Assembly: GCA_032164245.1 (NCBI GenBank)
Contig: JAVMKO010000005.1
Location: 43,676,133 to 43,740,132, forward strand
Direction: 5' to 3'
Length of the DNA: 64,000 bases
Origin: Sternotherus odoratus
Taxonomy: Eukaryota > Chordata > Testudines > Kinosternidae
Shown here: piece after piece, positions 35,601 through 47,600 of the stretch
How positions within the stretch are numbered: position 1 is the stretch's first letter
Layout: the number at the start of each line of letters is the position of its first letter
Notes under the pieces: generated by a model
Database searches by the model: none
Told to the model about the DNA's origin: nothing
The model's input: the letters and a program-made list of their open reading frames with translations, nothing else
Position numbers and translations under genes: made by a program

Positions 35601-38600
35601 GCTGTATGCCTGTGGGGGAACATACTGCCAGCCTAATGTGGGGGGAACTATACTGCCAGCCTAATGTGGGGGACTATATTGCACCTAATGTGGGGGAACA
35701 TACTGCCAGCCTAATGTGGGGGACTATATTGCTCCTAATGTGGGGGAACATACTGCCAGCCTAATGTGGGGGACTATATTGCTCCTAATGTGGGGGAACA
35801 TACTGCCAGCCTAATGTGGGGGACTATATTGCACCTAATGTGGGGGAACTATACTGCCAGCCTAATGTGGGGGACTATATTGCACCTAATGTGGGGGAAC
35901 TATACTGCCAGCCTAATGTGGGGGACTATATTGCACCTAATGTGGGGGAACTATACTGCCAGCCTAATGTGGGGGACTATATTGCACCTAATGTGGGGGA
36001 AATATACTGCCAGCCTAATGTGGGGGACTATACTGCACCTAATGTGGGGGGGAACTACAACCTAATGTAGGGGAACTACAAACTAATGTGGGGGAACTAT
36101 ACTGCACCTAATGTGGGGGAATGTTGCTGCTATATTGTTTTTGTAGCGCTGTATATATTTATTGGTATTTTACTAATAGCAATTTGGAATCCCTAGGAAA
36201 CAATTATGTCAAGAAAGAGAAAAATTTACTCGGAGTGTAGGATATTCAAAGAACAGTGGACTTATGATTACTTTTTCATACAGTACAAGGAAAGAGCTGT
36301 GTGTCTGATATGCCAGAATATAGTGTCTGTGTTCAAAGAATACAATTTGCGTCGACACTATGAAACTCAACATAAAGATAAATATGATTGTTTGGTCGGA
36401 GAAGTGAGAAAAGATAAAATATTAAAACTGAAAAATACATTGACAGCTCAGCAAAATACTTTTGTGAAGCAGAAGCAGCTAAATATTTCATCACTGAGAG
36501 CAAGTTTTCAAGTTGCCAAGCTAATAGCGTGCACTGGCAGACCATTCGTGGAGGGAGAATTTGTTAAAGAATGCCTTCTTTCTGTTGCCAAAGAGATGTG
36601 TCCAGAGAAGGCCGATTTATTTAGTACAGTGAGTCTTTCAGGACCTACAATTACACGAAGGATTGAAGAAATGGGAGACAATCTGTATCAGCATTTGCAA
36701 AACCTGACAAAAAAACTTTCCTATTTTTCCTTGGCACTTGATGAAAGCAATGATGTTCGTGATTCTGCACAACTTTTAATTTTTATTCGTGGGACGAATG
36801 ACAATTTCGAAGTCACAGAAGAGCTTGCTGCACTGCAAAGCATCAAAGGAACAACTACAGGAGAGGATATCTATGAAAAGGTTTGCCAAACTGTGAATGG
36901 TCTGAGCTAAATGCTGACTATGGAGATGTTCTGTACCACACAGAAGTTCGTTGGCTGAGTCGAGGGAGAGTTTTGAAACGTTTCTATGACTTACTTCCAC
37001 AGATTACAGCTTTTCTGCTTTCAAAAAACAAAGAAGTACCAGAGCTCAATGATGCAGAATGGAAATGGCACCTTGCCTTTCTAACAGATGTAACAGAGCT
37101 ACTCAACAGTTTGAATGTGCAACTTCAAGGAAAAGGGAAGCTCATCTGTGATATGCAATCACATGTCAAAGCATTTGAAGTAAAATTAGGCCTCCTCATC
37201 AAACAAGTGAAGGAGGAAAACTTCTGCCATCTACCCACAACTCAAAATCTGTTAGCGGAAAAACCATTGGTTGCATTCCCAAACAAAACATGTGTGGATT
37301 CACTGGAAAAATTGCAAAAGGAGTTCCAATTTAGATTTAAAGAGCTTCATCTCCATGAACAGGACATACAGCTTTTCCGTAACCCATTTTCTATTGACAT
37401 TGAAAATGTGGATACAATTTACCAAATGGAACTGGCTGAACTGCAGAATTGTGACTCTGAAAGACGCATTCAAGTCAAGCAGCCTTCATAGTTTCTATGC
37501 ATCTCTCCCCTCTGAGACATATCCTCATCTCAGGAACCATGCACTCAAAATGGCAACCATCTTTGGCAGCACTTATGTCTGTGAACAGACTTTTTCCAGA
37601 ATGAAACATCTGAAATCTCCAACCAGATCTAGACTAACGGATGAACACTTGCATCACTTGTTACGACTAGCAGTGACAAATATGGAACCGGACATTGACC
37701 ATCTCATTAGGCAAAAGCAGGCCCATAGTTCCTATTGAAATACTGGTAAGTTTGTTGATTTAACTTTAGTTGTTCTTCATTTTAAATATTGTATTTATTC
37801 CCGTTTTGTTTCTTCACTTCAAAATAAGATATATGCAGTGTGCATAGGTATTTGTTCATAGTTTTTTTTTTAACTATAGTCCGGCCCTCCAACGGTCTGA
37901 GGGACCGTGAACTGGCCCCCTGTTTAAAAAGTTTGAGGACCCCTGATGTAGATAGTGGAGACTGCTTGACTGACCTCATAGCAAAGGATCTTTCCAGCAA
38001 GCTGGTCGAAACTATAGAAGGGGGAAATGACATCATTGCTTGGCTTCTCCCGCCCACAACTCAACACCCAGAAACACATCTGGAGAACAAAGACTGAACT
38101 GGGGAGGTGATCCCAGGTTGAAGGAGTTCCAGCCTTTGTACAGAAACCCTGTAGCCTACTTGTATTATCTATTGGGGTGAGACACCGCTTGATTCAAAAC
38201 CTGTCTAGTTTATAGAACTCAGATTGTGATTTTACTTTTATTTCCTAGGCAACCAACTTTGATCTCTATGCCTGCTACTTATAATCACTTAAAATCTGTC
38301 TCTCTGTAGATAATAAATCTGTTTTATATTTTACTTTGGTGGAAGTACTTGGAAAATCTGCTCAGATTGCAATGGCTGGTGCATGTCCAACTACATTTGT
38401 ACAAGTGGCAGACTGAGTAATGAATTTATACTGGTCCAGCCTGATCAGGGCACAACAGTACAGCCCGGGGGTCCTAGGCTCAGGAGCTGGGAGGAACCTC
38501 TCTGTTGTTGGATCATGAGTGGCTTACAAAAGCATTCATGTAACTCAGCTGGGTCTGCCTGTGGATGGCTGTGTGACTCCAGGACCTGGAGAGGTTTGCA

Positions 38601-41600
38601 GGTTGTCACAACATCACAGTGTGAGAGGGAACCCAGGCTGGTCAGCAGTACCCTGTTCTAGATTGCACCCGTCACAGGGGGGTGGAGTGTCTCGGGGCGG
38701 GGGTGGGGTCTCTGAGCAGGGGGTAGGGGTCCATACCTGGGCGACATACTGCATGGGTGACTTGTGGAGCATCTCTGCCAAGTGGGAGGCATCCGGGAAG
38801 GTGTCGGGTGTATAGGGGAAGCCGGCTTCTGTCAAACACCTGCAGAAAAGACAGAGTCTGGCTCAGGGCAGGATCCAGGCTGCACCTGGTGCAGGAGGTG
38901 GGGAAGGTCTCAGCCCCAGGCACTCACCAGTCCGGGATGTCAGTGCCGCTGATCATGGAGGCCATGTTGACGACTGGGTTCCTTACCACACAGGCCTGGT
39001 AGGCGCCCGGGTACTGACCGATGAGGTGGCAAGCAAGGAAGCCCCCATGTGAGCCACCCACTAGTGCCACCTGTGCTGAGTCTAGGGGTTCCTCCTGCAG
39101 CACCCACTCCACGCAGTACTGCAATGGGATGAGAGGGGCAGTGGCAGGGGGCAGCCAGGACCCCAGGGCCTGAGACAAGGTGGCCAGGGCAGTCTTGGGG
39201 AGGGGGACAGCCAGGGCCTGGAAGGGGGCACCCAGGGTGGTCAGGGAGGGAGTAGGGAGGGCAGCACTGGGATGGGGCCAGGACCTCACAGGATGGCTGA
39301 GCCCACCTCCCCCTACTAAGTCCTTGGGCGGGAAGTGACCAGAAGGAGAAGCCTGTTCCCCTGGCTGTGAGTCGCACACTGTCCCAGCCTCTGTGGGGAA
39401 GCTGGAGGGGCAGCCACTACCTGCACGTCTTTGACATCCTGGCAGCCCACATGCCCGGGCAGGGAGGCGATGCTGTCCTGGCCAAAGCCCAGCGAACCAC
39501 GATAATTCACTGGGGGAGAGAGTTCAGCATGACGAGAGGGCCCCTGCCAGGCGCTCTGCAGCAGGGGTTCACAGGGGTACAGGGCTGGGATGCCACAGCC
39601 AGCCCTTAGCCGTGCTCTTGGAGCAGGGTGCCCACCACTTGCCCCCTGGCCAAGTTCGCAACCCAGGGCAAGAGGAGAGCAGCCAAAGGCTGCGGGGCTG
39701 GGCTGACCCAGGCACTGCACCCTCCTGCCAACTGTCTCAGAAATGCTGATGATACCTGGGCTGCTGCCCCAAATGGCCATCCTCATATTGGTGCTGCATT
39801 CTGGGAGCTCAGCCTCCCTGTGCCATGGCCCAGATGTTCCCTCAGCCTCCCCAGGGGGTTCCAGGGCACCCTCAGGGTAAGCCTTGGCCCAGCAGTTCCA
39901 TGTTCAGGGAGCTGGCAGGTGTTTAGCATGGGCAGGCCTAGGGAGCCCACAGCCACCATTTCAACAGGCCTCGACTGCATCACACCTGCCCCCCGTGGCT
40001 CTGGCAGGACTCACCCAGTAGCACAGCAAAGCCGATCCTGCAGAGCGCCGCGGGGTACAGCATCCAGCTGGCCGTGCAGACGGAGTGTGGGCCCCCTGCA
40101 AGGCAAGGGCAGAGAGGTGAGGGGCTGGAGCATGCAGAGGAATGCAGAGCCCAGAGGGAAGGGGCTCGTAGGGAGTGTGTAGTGTAGTTGATGGGATGTG
40201 GTGTTTGACAGGGATGGGGAAGAGTTGGGTGACCAAAACAATTGTGCTGCTAGGCTCCCACAATGCACGATTGCCTTGAACAGAGGCTTTCGGGGGCCCT
40301 GCTCATGCCCTGAATGGCGAATGAACGACACCAATCGGCACAAGGGGCTGACTGAGAACTGGGGACAAAACATATTCAACAGAGCAACAAAGCTCTGGGG
40401 ACCAGGACAAAACTGGAAACAGAGGTCCCTCAACCCTCCAAAACAATTACCATGGGGACAAAAGAGTAAAAGAAGAAGGAACGGGCTGTGGGGTTGGGGG
40501 GCCCACACCTGTGGGGTGGCAGAGGTAGCCATTAGGCTGGGGGATTAGGAAGGGCCCAGGCCCATGGGGTGGTTGTGCTCCTTGTGGGGTAGCTGTGCGC
40601 CCCTCAGGGCTGAGGGGCCTGGGCGGTGGCTGCGCTCCCCGTGGGGCTAAGGAGTTTGGGGGCCTAGGCTTGTTGGGTGGCTGCGCTCCCTGTAGGTCTG
40701 ATGGTTTGGGAGGCCCACCTGTCAGTGTTGGGCACTGGTAGGGTTGGGGCTGCTCCCCTCCCTCCTGCCGTGGAGTTGACATAGTGGCTGCTTGCAAATG
40801 CCCTCTTGCCCAGGGCGGGGGGTGGAGGAACATGTGCCTGCGAGTCAGCGCCCAATGAAGAGGCAGTGGCCTGTAACCGCCATAACAACCCCATAGCATA
40901 GGAGGGCAGCTGGCCGCACAGCAGGAGGGGAACAGCTGCGGATGGACAAGCATGGGGAGCCCCCAAGGCAAGGTGGCAGCAATGACGTGGGTCAGGCAGA
41001 GCCAGACCTGACAGCACAACACTCAGCTCTAGCTTCAACACTAGGCCTAATCAGACCTACACAGCCTGGGAGGGCAGGGGCCTTTGCAGTAGTGACTGGG
41101 GGGCCGCGCCAGGCGGGGGGGTCTCACCATGGGGCATGACCACCAGGGGCAGCTTCCTCAGCCCTAGCCCCGTGGTGGGCTGCAGCAGGATGGCTTCGAA
41201 ATCGATACCCTCTGCAAAGGAAGAGTGTGATGTCAGCATTGGAGCCAACCCCCCAGGGCCCAGCCTCCCACCACCGATGGCACTCACTGTACTGCAGATT
41301 CTCCTGGTCCGGGGGAGGCTGCAGAGGCCGGATTGCCCAGCTGATCTCTGGGATGGGGGTCACGTCCTCCAGACACACCCAATGCACCTGGGCTTCCCGC
41401 CCGGCACCGGGGAGGAAGGCCACCTTCTGTCAGGGGAAAGATCCCATCAGTGGCAGGCGCAGCATGCTCGGGGAGTGGGGACATGAAGCTTGGAGGTGGG
41501 GGGGGGGCAAAGGGTGGGTGTGTTTCTGCAGACATCTTCTGGCAGCATTTGGGGAGGAAATGGGGGGCTGACAAGGAGAGACTGACAGCATTAACCGAAT

Positions 41601-44600
41601 AAGCAGCCTACATGCAGCACCAGTGCCTACAGTCCCCTGCTAGTCCAGCCTTGGGCTCCACCCCCCAGCTTTGCTGGTGCCCTTCATTCCTGCCCCACGC
41701 TAGCCTAGCCCTGGGCTCCACCCCCCACCTCTGCTGGTACCCCTCACTCCTGTCCCACTATCCCCTGCTAGCTCAGTGCTGGGATGCTGGCTGGGATGTG
41801 GTGCAGCCACCCCATGAGCCTAGACCCCCTCAGCCCCAAGGGGCGCATAGCCACCCCACAAGGAGCGCAGCCAGTACATTTTTATTCCTGAGTTTGCATG
41901 CACGGTGAAAGGTCATGCCACAGTCTCCCATCCCAGCCTATCCCATCCCCCTTACCAGTGTCGGGGGGCAGCTGGGGGTTGAGAACCTGGCCACCAGGAG
42001 ATCCCGGTCAATGGTGAGGAGAGACCAGCTGCCCAGGGGGGCACCTGCAGAGGGACAGATGCCTGGGTCACGATCTAGAGCTAACAGATGGAGTCTGGGG
42101 ACAGCAGGGCTCCCAGCCCCTCCCACCAAGCATCCAGGGACAGCAGGAGCCTGCATACTTACTCGTTGTCAGGGAGGTCACGCTGCCACTCAGCGTATCC
42201 ACCACAAGCAACTCCTAGAACGACACCAAGAGCTTCATCAGAGCTTGGTCTGATGCATAGCCAGGCAGGGCTAAGCAGGCCCCTAGCCTCTCTGCTCAGG
42301 GCTGGCCTGAGTCTTGGGCTCTGCGTATGATCGCAGGCAGCACAGTTGTGGGGCTTCCCTGCACCAGTCCCCCACCCCAGTACCTGCCGGCTGCGCTGAG
42401 CGGTGTCCAGCACGACCCTCTGGCTATCGGCTGCCCAGCACAGGCCCGGCAGCGCCGGGCAATAGATCCCTGTGAACGTTCCTGCAAGGAGAGGGCCTCA
42501 GGCTCAGCACGCTGCAACCCTGACCACCAGCCAGGCCGGCACAGGGCACTCACACCAATGGCCAGCAGCAGGGAACCAAGCTTCCCAGGTAGCTCCTGTT
42601 CAGCCTCCTACCCCCCCCAGCTCTGCCAATTCCCCTCACTTCTGACCTGCAGTCCCCTGCTCCCCCTCCCCTCCAGCCTTGTCAGTGCCCCTCACTCCCA
42701 TCACACAGCCCATCCTGATCCCAACAGCCCTGGCCCCTCCTGAGTAGACAGCGCCGTGTGCTAACTTTCATAGGGAGAGCGCTTGATCCCTGGGTGCCCA
42801 GCCTGCCTCAGCGTCCCGCTGCCCAGCTCCTCCCTTGTTCCCAGTGAGCCCAGGTGGCTACTCACCCTGGCTGTGCCGGGGCACGACATCCAGCACGGTG
42901 GAGGTGACCTTCGTATACCAGTCATACTGCAAGAGATGGCCACCTGGCACTCAGGGGCAGCAGCGTGGGGCTCTGTTCTGCAATGCTGCCCCCTCCCTCC
43001 TGGGGGCTCCAGGGTAGGGCTGGTGGCTGCTCATGGGGAGGCATAGTGTGCTGGGGAGCCTGCCCTGGGTTAGTTGGACCCCAGAAGGCCTGTCCCAGCT
43101 CGCCCCGGGCACCTGAGGGAGCAGCAATGCTGTGCCATAGGAATCATCCAGTGCCTTACTGGTGGGCAATAGGTGCAACCCTGTGGGGAGTGGGGGTGCA
43201 CCAGCAGAGTGAGCAGGGCCAAGCCCATGTGTCAGGGTGACATGCCCAGGGAAGATGGTTCTCGTTGTGCCGCTGCAGGCACAGACACTCTGCTATGGAA
43301 GCACAGGCTGTTGAAGAAGCCCAAGCACCTGGTCTATGCAGTGCAAGCGATGTCTGGCTCGCAGCAGGAAGTGCTCCTGGGGGACATGGCCCACACAGCC
43401 TTGGCTGAGCCCCAGAGAGCCCAATGCCCAACCCCTGGCACTGGTTTCCCAGCCTGGTGGGACCCACTCACCATGCGGAGGCAGCTGCACTGCTGGTGGG
43501 GCCCAAGTGCGTCATTCTCCAGGTACACGATGCGGCACTGGTCAGGGCTCAGGCGTGGGGACCACACGGCCTTGGTGTCATCTGAGAGCAGCTCTGCAGC
43601 GGGATAGAAAGCCATGAGAGGAGTGCGGGCAAAGGCAGGATGGAGGGCAGAGAATGGGCAGGTGAGCAGGACATGGGTTGTGCAGGGCAGGCCTCAGGCT
43701 GGATGGGGGCAGTCTGGACGGGCAAGAGGGCAAGCAGAGTTGGGGGTAGGATGGGGGGCGGGCTGGGTGTGGGGCACACAGGCCAGGCATGGACAGGACA
43801 GGGGCACATGGGCAGAGCAGGTACCACAGACAGGGCAGGGGGCATGTGGGAAGGCTGCAGGCAGAACGGGGGCACGTGGGCAGAGTGGGGACCGCGGGCA
43901 GGGAAGAGGGCACAGGGGTAGGGTGTAGCGTGGGGAGCACACGAGAAGGGCAAGGTGCAGTCAGACCAGGGGCACATGAGCAGGGCGCAGGCAGAATGGG
44001 GACATGACGACAAGCTCAGGCAGAGCACAGACAGGATGGCGGCAGTGATGACAGGCAGAGCAGGGGGCAAGCCGGCATGGCGCAGGTAAGGACTAGGGCA
44101 GGAGGGGCAGAGCATGGACCCTGGGCGCAAGGTCAGGATAGGGGCACATGGGCAGAGCACAGACCGTGGGCAAGGCAGGGGGCACAAGGGCATGGTCAGA
44201 CCAGGTGGGCATGACAAGGGCACATGCGGAAGGCAGGGACCATGTGGGCAGAGTTGGGACTGCGGTAGGACGTAGGCAGAACAGGGGGCACACTGGCAGG
44301 CTGGGGACTACAGACTGGGCAGGGGGCATGCAGGCAGGGCATGGGCAGTGTGAGAGGCACATGGGCAGAGCACAGGCAAGATGGAGGCATATGAGCAGAA
44401 TGGGGACCATGGGCAGGGCAGGGGGCACACCTGCGGTTTGTGCAGTGCCACAGGTCCAGGCAGGATGCAGGCAGAACAGACACACATGGGCAGAACAGGG
44501 GCAGGGGGCACTTGGGGAAGGTGCAGTCAGGTCGGGGGCACGCGGGCTAGGGACTGGCTCAGAAAGCAGCAGCAGCGACTCACCACACCTTGCTCCAGTC

Positions 44601-47600
44601 AGGTCCACATAGAACAGTGCTGACCTGGGAACCAGAGCAGTGCAGCCATCACTGCATGGGCCTCGTAGGGTCCCCAGTTGCCCAATCTTCCTGCCCTACA
44701 CCCAATGGGAATAGCCAACCCAGCCCCAATCCTGCCCCTCCGGATGGCCCCTGCTCCCAGCTGGCAGATTGGAGCTGTGGCTCCCCAGAATGAGTCCCCA
44801 AGCCCCAGTCCCCCAGCAGCCCTCCTCTGCAGCAATCTCTTTCAGAGGAGGCTGCAGCAGATGCCCGTGAGCTGGGGCCAGCTCTCAGAGCAGGGCTGGG
44901 TCAGCTCCAGTCTGGCCCTCTGCCCTGGCAGAGCAGCTCCAGCTCGCAGGCACCTCAAAGGGCATTTTCCTGAGGGGTCCCACTGGCCTAGGCTACTTGG
45001 ACATGGCTCCACACCCAGGAATGGGGAGGCTCCTCTCCCCAGCACCAGGTGCTCAGGCTTCTTCAGCAGCACAGAGCACTCACCTGCGGTTGGTGCAGTG
45101 CCGCAGGCCCAGGCGAAAGGGCTCATGCCACCAGCCTATGAACACCACACCTATGTCGCCAGGGGACCAGAAGGCCTACAGGCAAAGTGGGAGAGTGCTA
45201 GTGAGCAAGAGGGATGGGAGAAAGAGAAGGTGAAGGGAGAAGAACCTGATGTTGCGGAGGGGGAGGGGGGAGTGTTGGAGAGGGTGCAAGAGCAGCTAGA
45301 AACTCTCCCTCTATGTTTAAGGGAATGAAGCCATGAGCGGTGCCCTCTGGAGAACCAAAGCAGGGCCCCGCCCTAATGGCCAGTGTCCTGGGGCACAGAT
45401 TCAATTGCTGAGGCATGCCAGTCCCTCATGGAAACTAGGTATTGTGGGTGCTGGCAGGGGCAGCTGGCATCAGAGGCAATAGAGAGATAGGTGTTTGGAG
45501 GCTGTTCTGGGCTGCCAGCGGGTGCCAGTCAGGCACTGCCAGCACCTGGCTCCCCAGGCCCGCGCTGACCTGGCCAGGGGAGATGTGCTCCGGGACACCT
45601 TCCAGCACCGAGACATTGCCGCTCTCCACGTCCAGCACGCACAGGGCCGGGATACTCTTGCCCACCAGCGCCTCGCCCCAGTCATCGTGGTACACGAACT
45701 GCTCTCCCTGGAACACAGAGCCATGAGTGCCCCCTCCTCCAGACACCCCCCTCCCCCATTCCTTCTGCTTTCTGGGGCAGGACAGCCCTATGCCTCAGAC
45801 CCAGGCCCAATTTGGCTCTATTTGCACTGCAAGAGCCTACAGGAAAGCCATCCCCTGCCCCACAGGCCCAGTGTGGGGAGATGAGCAGGCTCAGCATCCC
45901 GACGGAAGCAGGGCACAGCGCTCGGCAGCAGTTGGGAGTTGCTCTCTGAGTCCCTTATCAGGGCCCAAGCACCATGCCTGGCTTTCCAGACAGTTGTGGG
46001 GGTGAGGCGAATGGCCCACCCACGGCTCCAACTCGGGACCTCCTGCTGTGCCCCACACACCTTGACAGCCTTGTCTCTGCTCAGCTCCGGGGGTTTGATC
46101 TGGAAGAAGGACTCAGCCTTGGGCCGTTTCCTCTCGGCCACGTAGAGCAGGTGGGTCTCTGAGTGCGACCAGGAGAGGCAGCCAAACTGATCTGTGGAAA
46201 TGCTGGTCAGAGCCTGTGGAACAGCATGGCCCAGTGCCTCTACTACAGGCCCTGGGACCCCTTTCCCCTGCCCTCCTCCACCTGTCCAGAAGACTGCAGG
46301 GCCCCCTTCACTGCCCTCTGCATGCCCGGCCAGATGGCTGCAGGGCCCCCTTTGCCGCTCTCCCATCCCCCATTCTGCTGTGGCCCACAGCCTCAACCCC
46401 TTCCCCAATTGCCTGTCAGCCAATGCAGGGAGAAGGTGGATCCGTGGGGACCCAGCCTCACCATCTTCATAGACATTGCCGTGCTTCTCCAGCACCATCA
46501 GGTTGATGCTCTTCACCTTGCGATTTTGATCCCAGATCTGGGGAGAACAAAGACATCAGGGGCCAGACCCCAGGACAGGTACTGGGGAATGGCAGCACAG
46601 GGCGGGAGGAAAAGGTGGCTTTGCTGGGTCTTGCTGGGGTGGCAGTTTTCCTGTCTGCAGAGTGAGCTCCACCTTGCACTGGCTTACTCCATCCAAGGCC
46701 ACAGCTGGCCATCCTGCCCCACATCCGCCATCGGGATACCATGATGGTCGGGCCTGCTGGCTGGGCCCCAGTGTGCCATGAGCAGTGCTTGGTAAATGCT
46801 GAGGAGAGAGCCACAGGGATTCCCACTCCAGAATCCTATTGGAACTACAGAGAAGGTATCCCTCCACCCCAATGCCAAGCCGGAGGAGGGGCTGTCAGCA
46901 GCAGGTGCTGTCAGGGGCCCCTTCCATGACTCCCAAACAGAATCAGGCCAGAAAGGCACCTCAGATCCAGACAGCAAGGATGCCGAGGACTGCCCTCACT
47001 CTGCCCAGGCTTTTCTCACAGCGCCAATGGCCCCAGTCTCATATCCACTCACCTCAAGGAACTGCTTCTCCTCGCCTTTGCCAGAGCTGGCTTTCCGCAA
47101 GACGGCCTTAAGTGCCCCGCTAGGAGACTCCCTGCTCAGAAGCCTGCAGGGGGAGACAGGTTGGAGTGGGCCTGAGGGTATGGCATGGCCTGGGGATGGG
47201 AGAGGCACTGGACCCACGTGCGCTAACCCACCCCACTGGGGTGCTGGGAATGGTGGAGCTGGGGCCTCTTGTGGTAACTGGGCCTGCAATTGACCCTGTG
47301 AACTCAGTTGTGCAGGAAAGTGAATGTTCCCAAGCTGTCACAGTGACCTGTTATTCAAAATGGTGCAAGAAAATATGTACGAAGGTCCCCAAAGAACTGG
47401 GTGTTCCGGTCACGCTTGGTAACCACGAGAACAGGACCAGAAATCAGTTGACCAAACCTGGTGTCAAAAATTATTTAACATACGCAAATTTAACTTTATG
47501 CGGCTGGCCACACACACACACACAAAAAAAAACCAACCCAAGCCCACACAACCCCGAGCTCTCGGGGCGGCAGCTCGCTCGCCGCAGGGGCTGGAGCTGG

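Larger units (their letters stand above)
35176..37945 (+). mobile_element. hAT element with GTF2IRD2-like transposase, TSD ATGTAGAT
   Basis: TIRs CAGGGGTCCTCAAACT and AGTTTGAGGACCCCTG, exact 8-bp TSD ATGTAGAT (35168-35175, 37946-37953). Contains a CpG-rich 5' region, a minisatellite (35620-36120), then a transposase gene on the plus strand. It is inserted in LTR E. Confidence 0.95.
34980..38676 (+). mobile_element. LTR (family E), right copy, split by hAT
   Basis: About 0.92 kb of LTR after removing the hAT at 35176-37945. It ends CACCCGTCACA at 38676 and has an AATAAATCTG poly(A) signal near 38313. The 3' half is inverted relative to the copy at 23799-24400. The 5' border (TGTATGTGG at 34980) is a guess, since no TSD matches. 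Confidence 0.6.

Noticed and set aside
23799..38676. A single 15-kb provirus with two LTRs
   Set aside because: The two LTR copies are in opposite orientation and the interior is a mixture of unrelated elements.
40011..40532. 173-codon minus-strand ORF as a separate gene
   Set aside because: It is intron 16 plus APEH exon 17 read in the wrong frame.
43549..44223. 224-codon Cys/Pro-rich minus-strand ORF
   Set aside because: Lies in the intron 9 minisatellite and only touches exon 10 in a wrong frame; the APEH splice model explains the conserved part.
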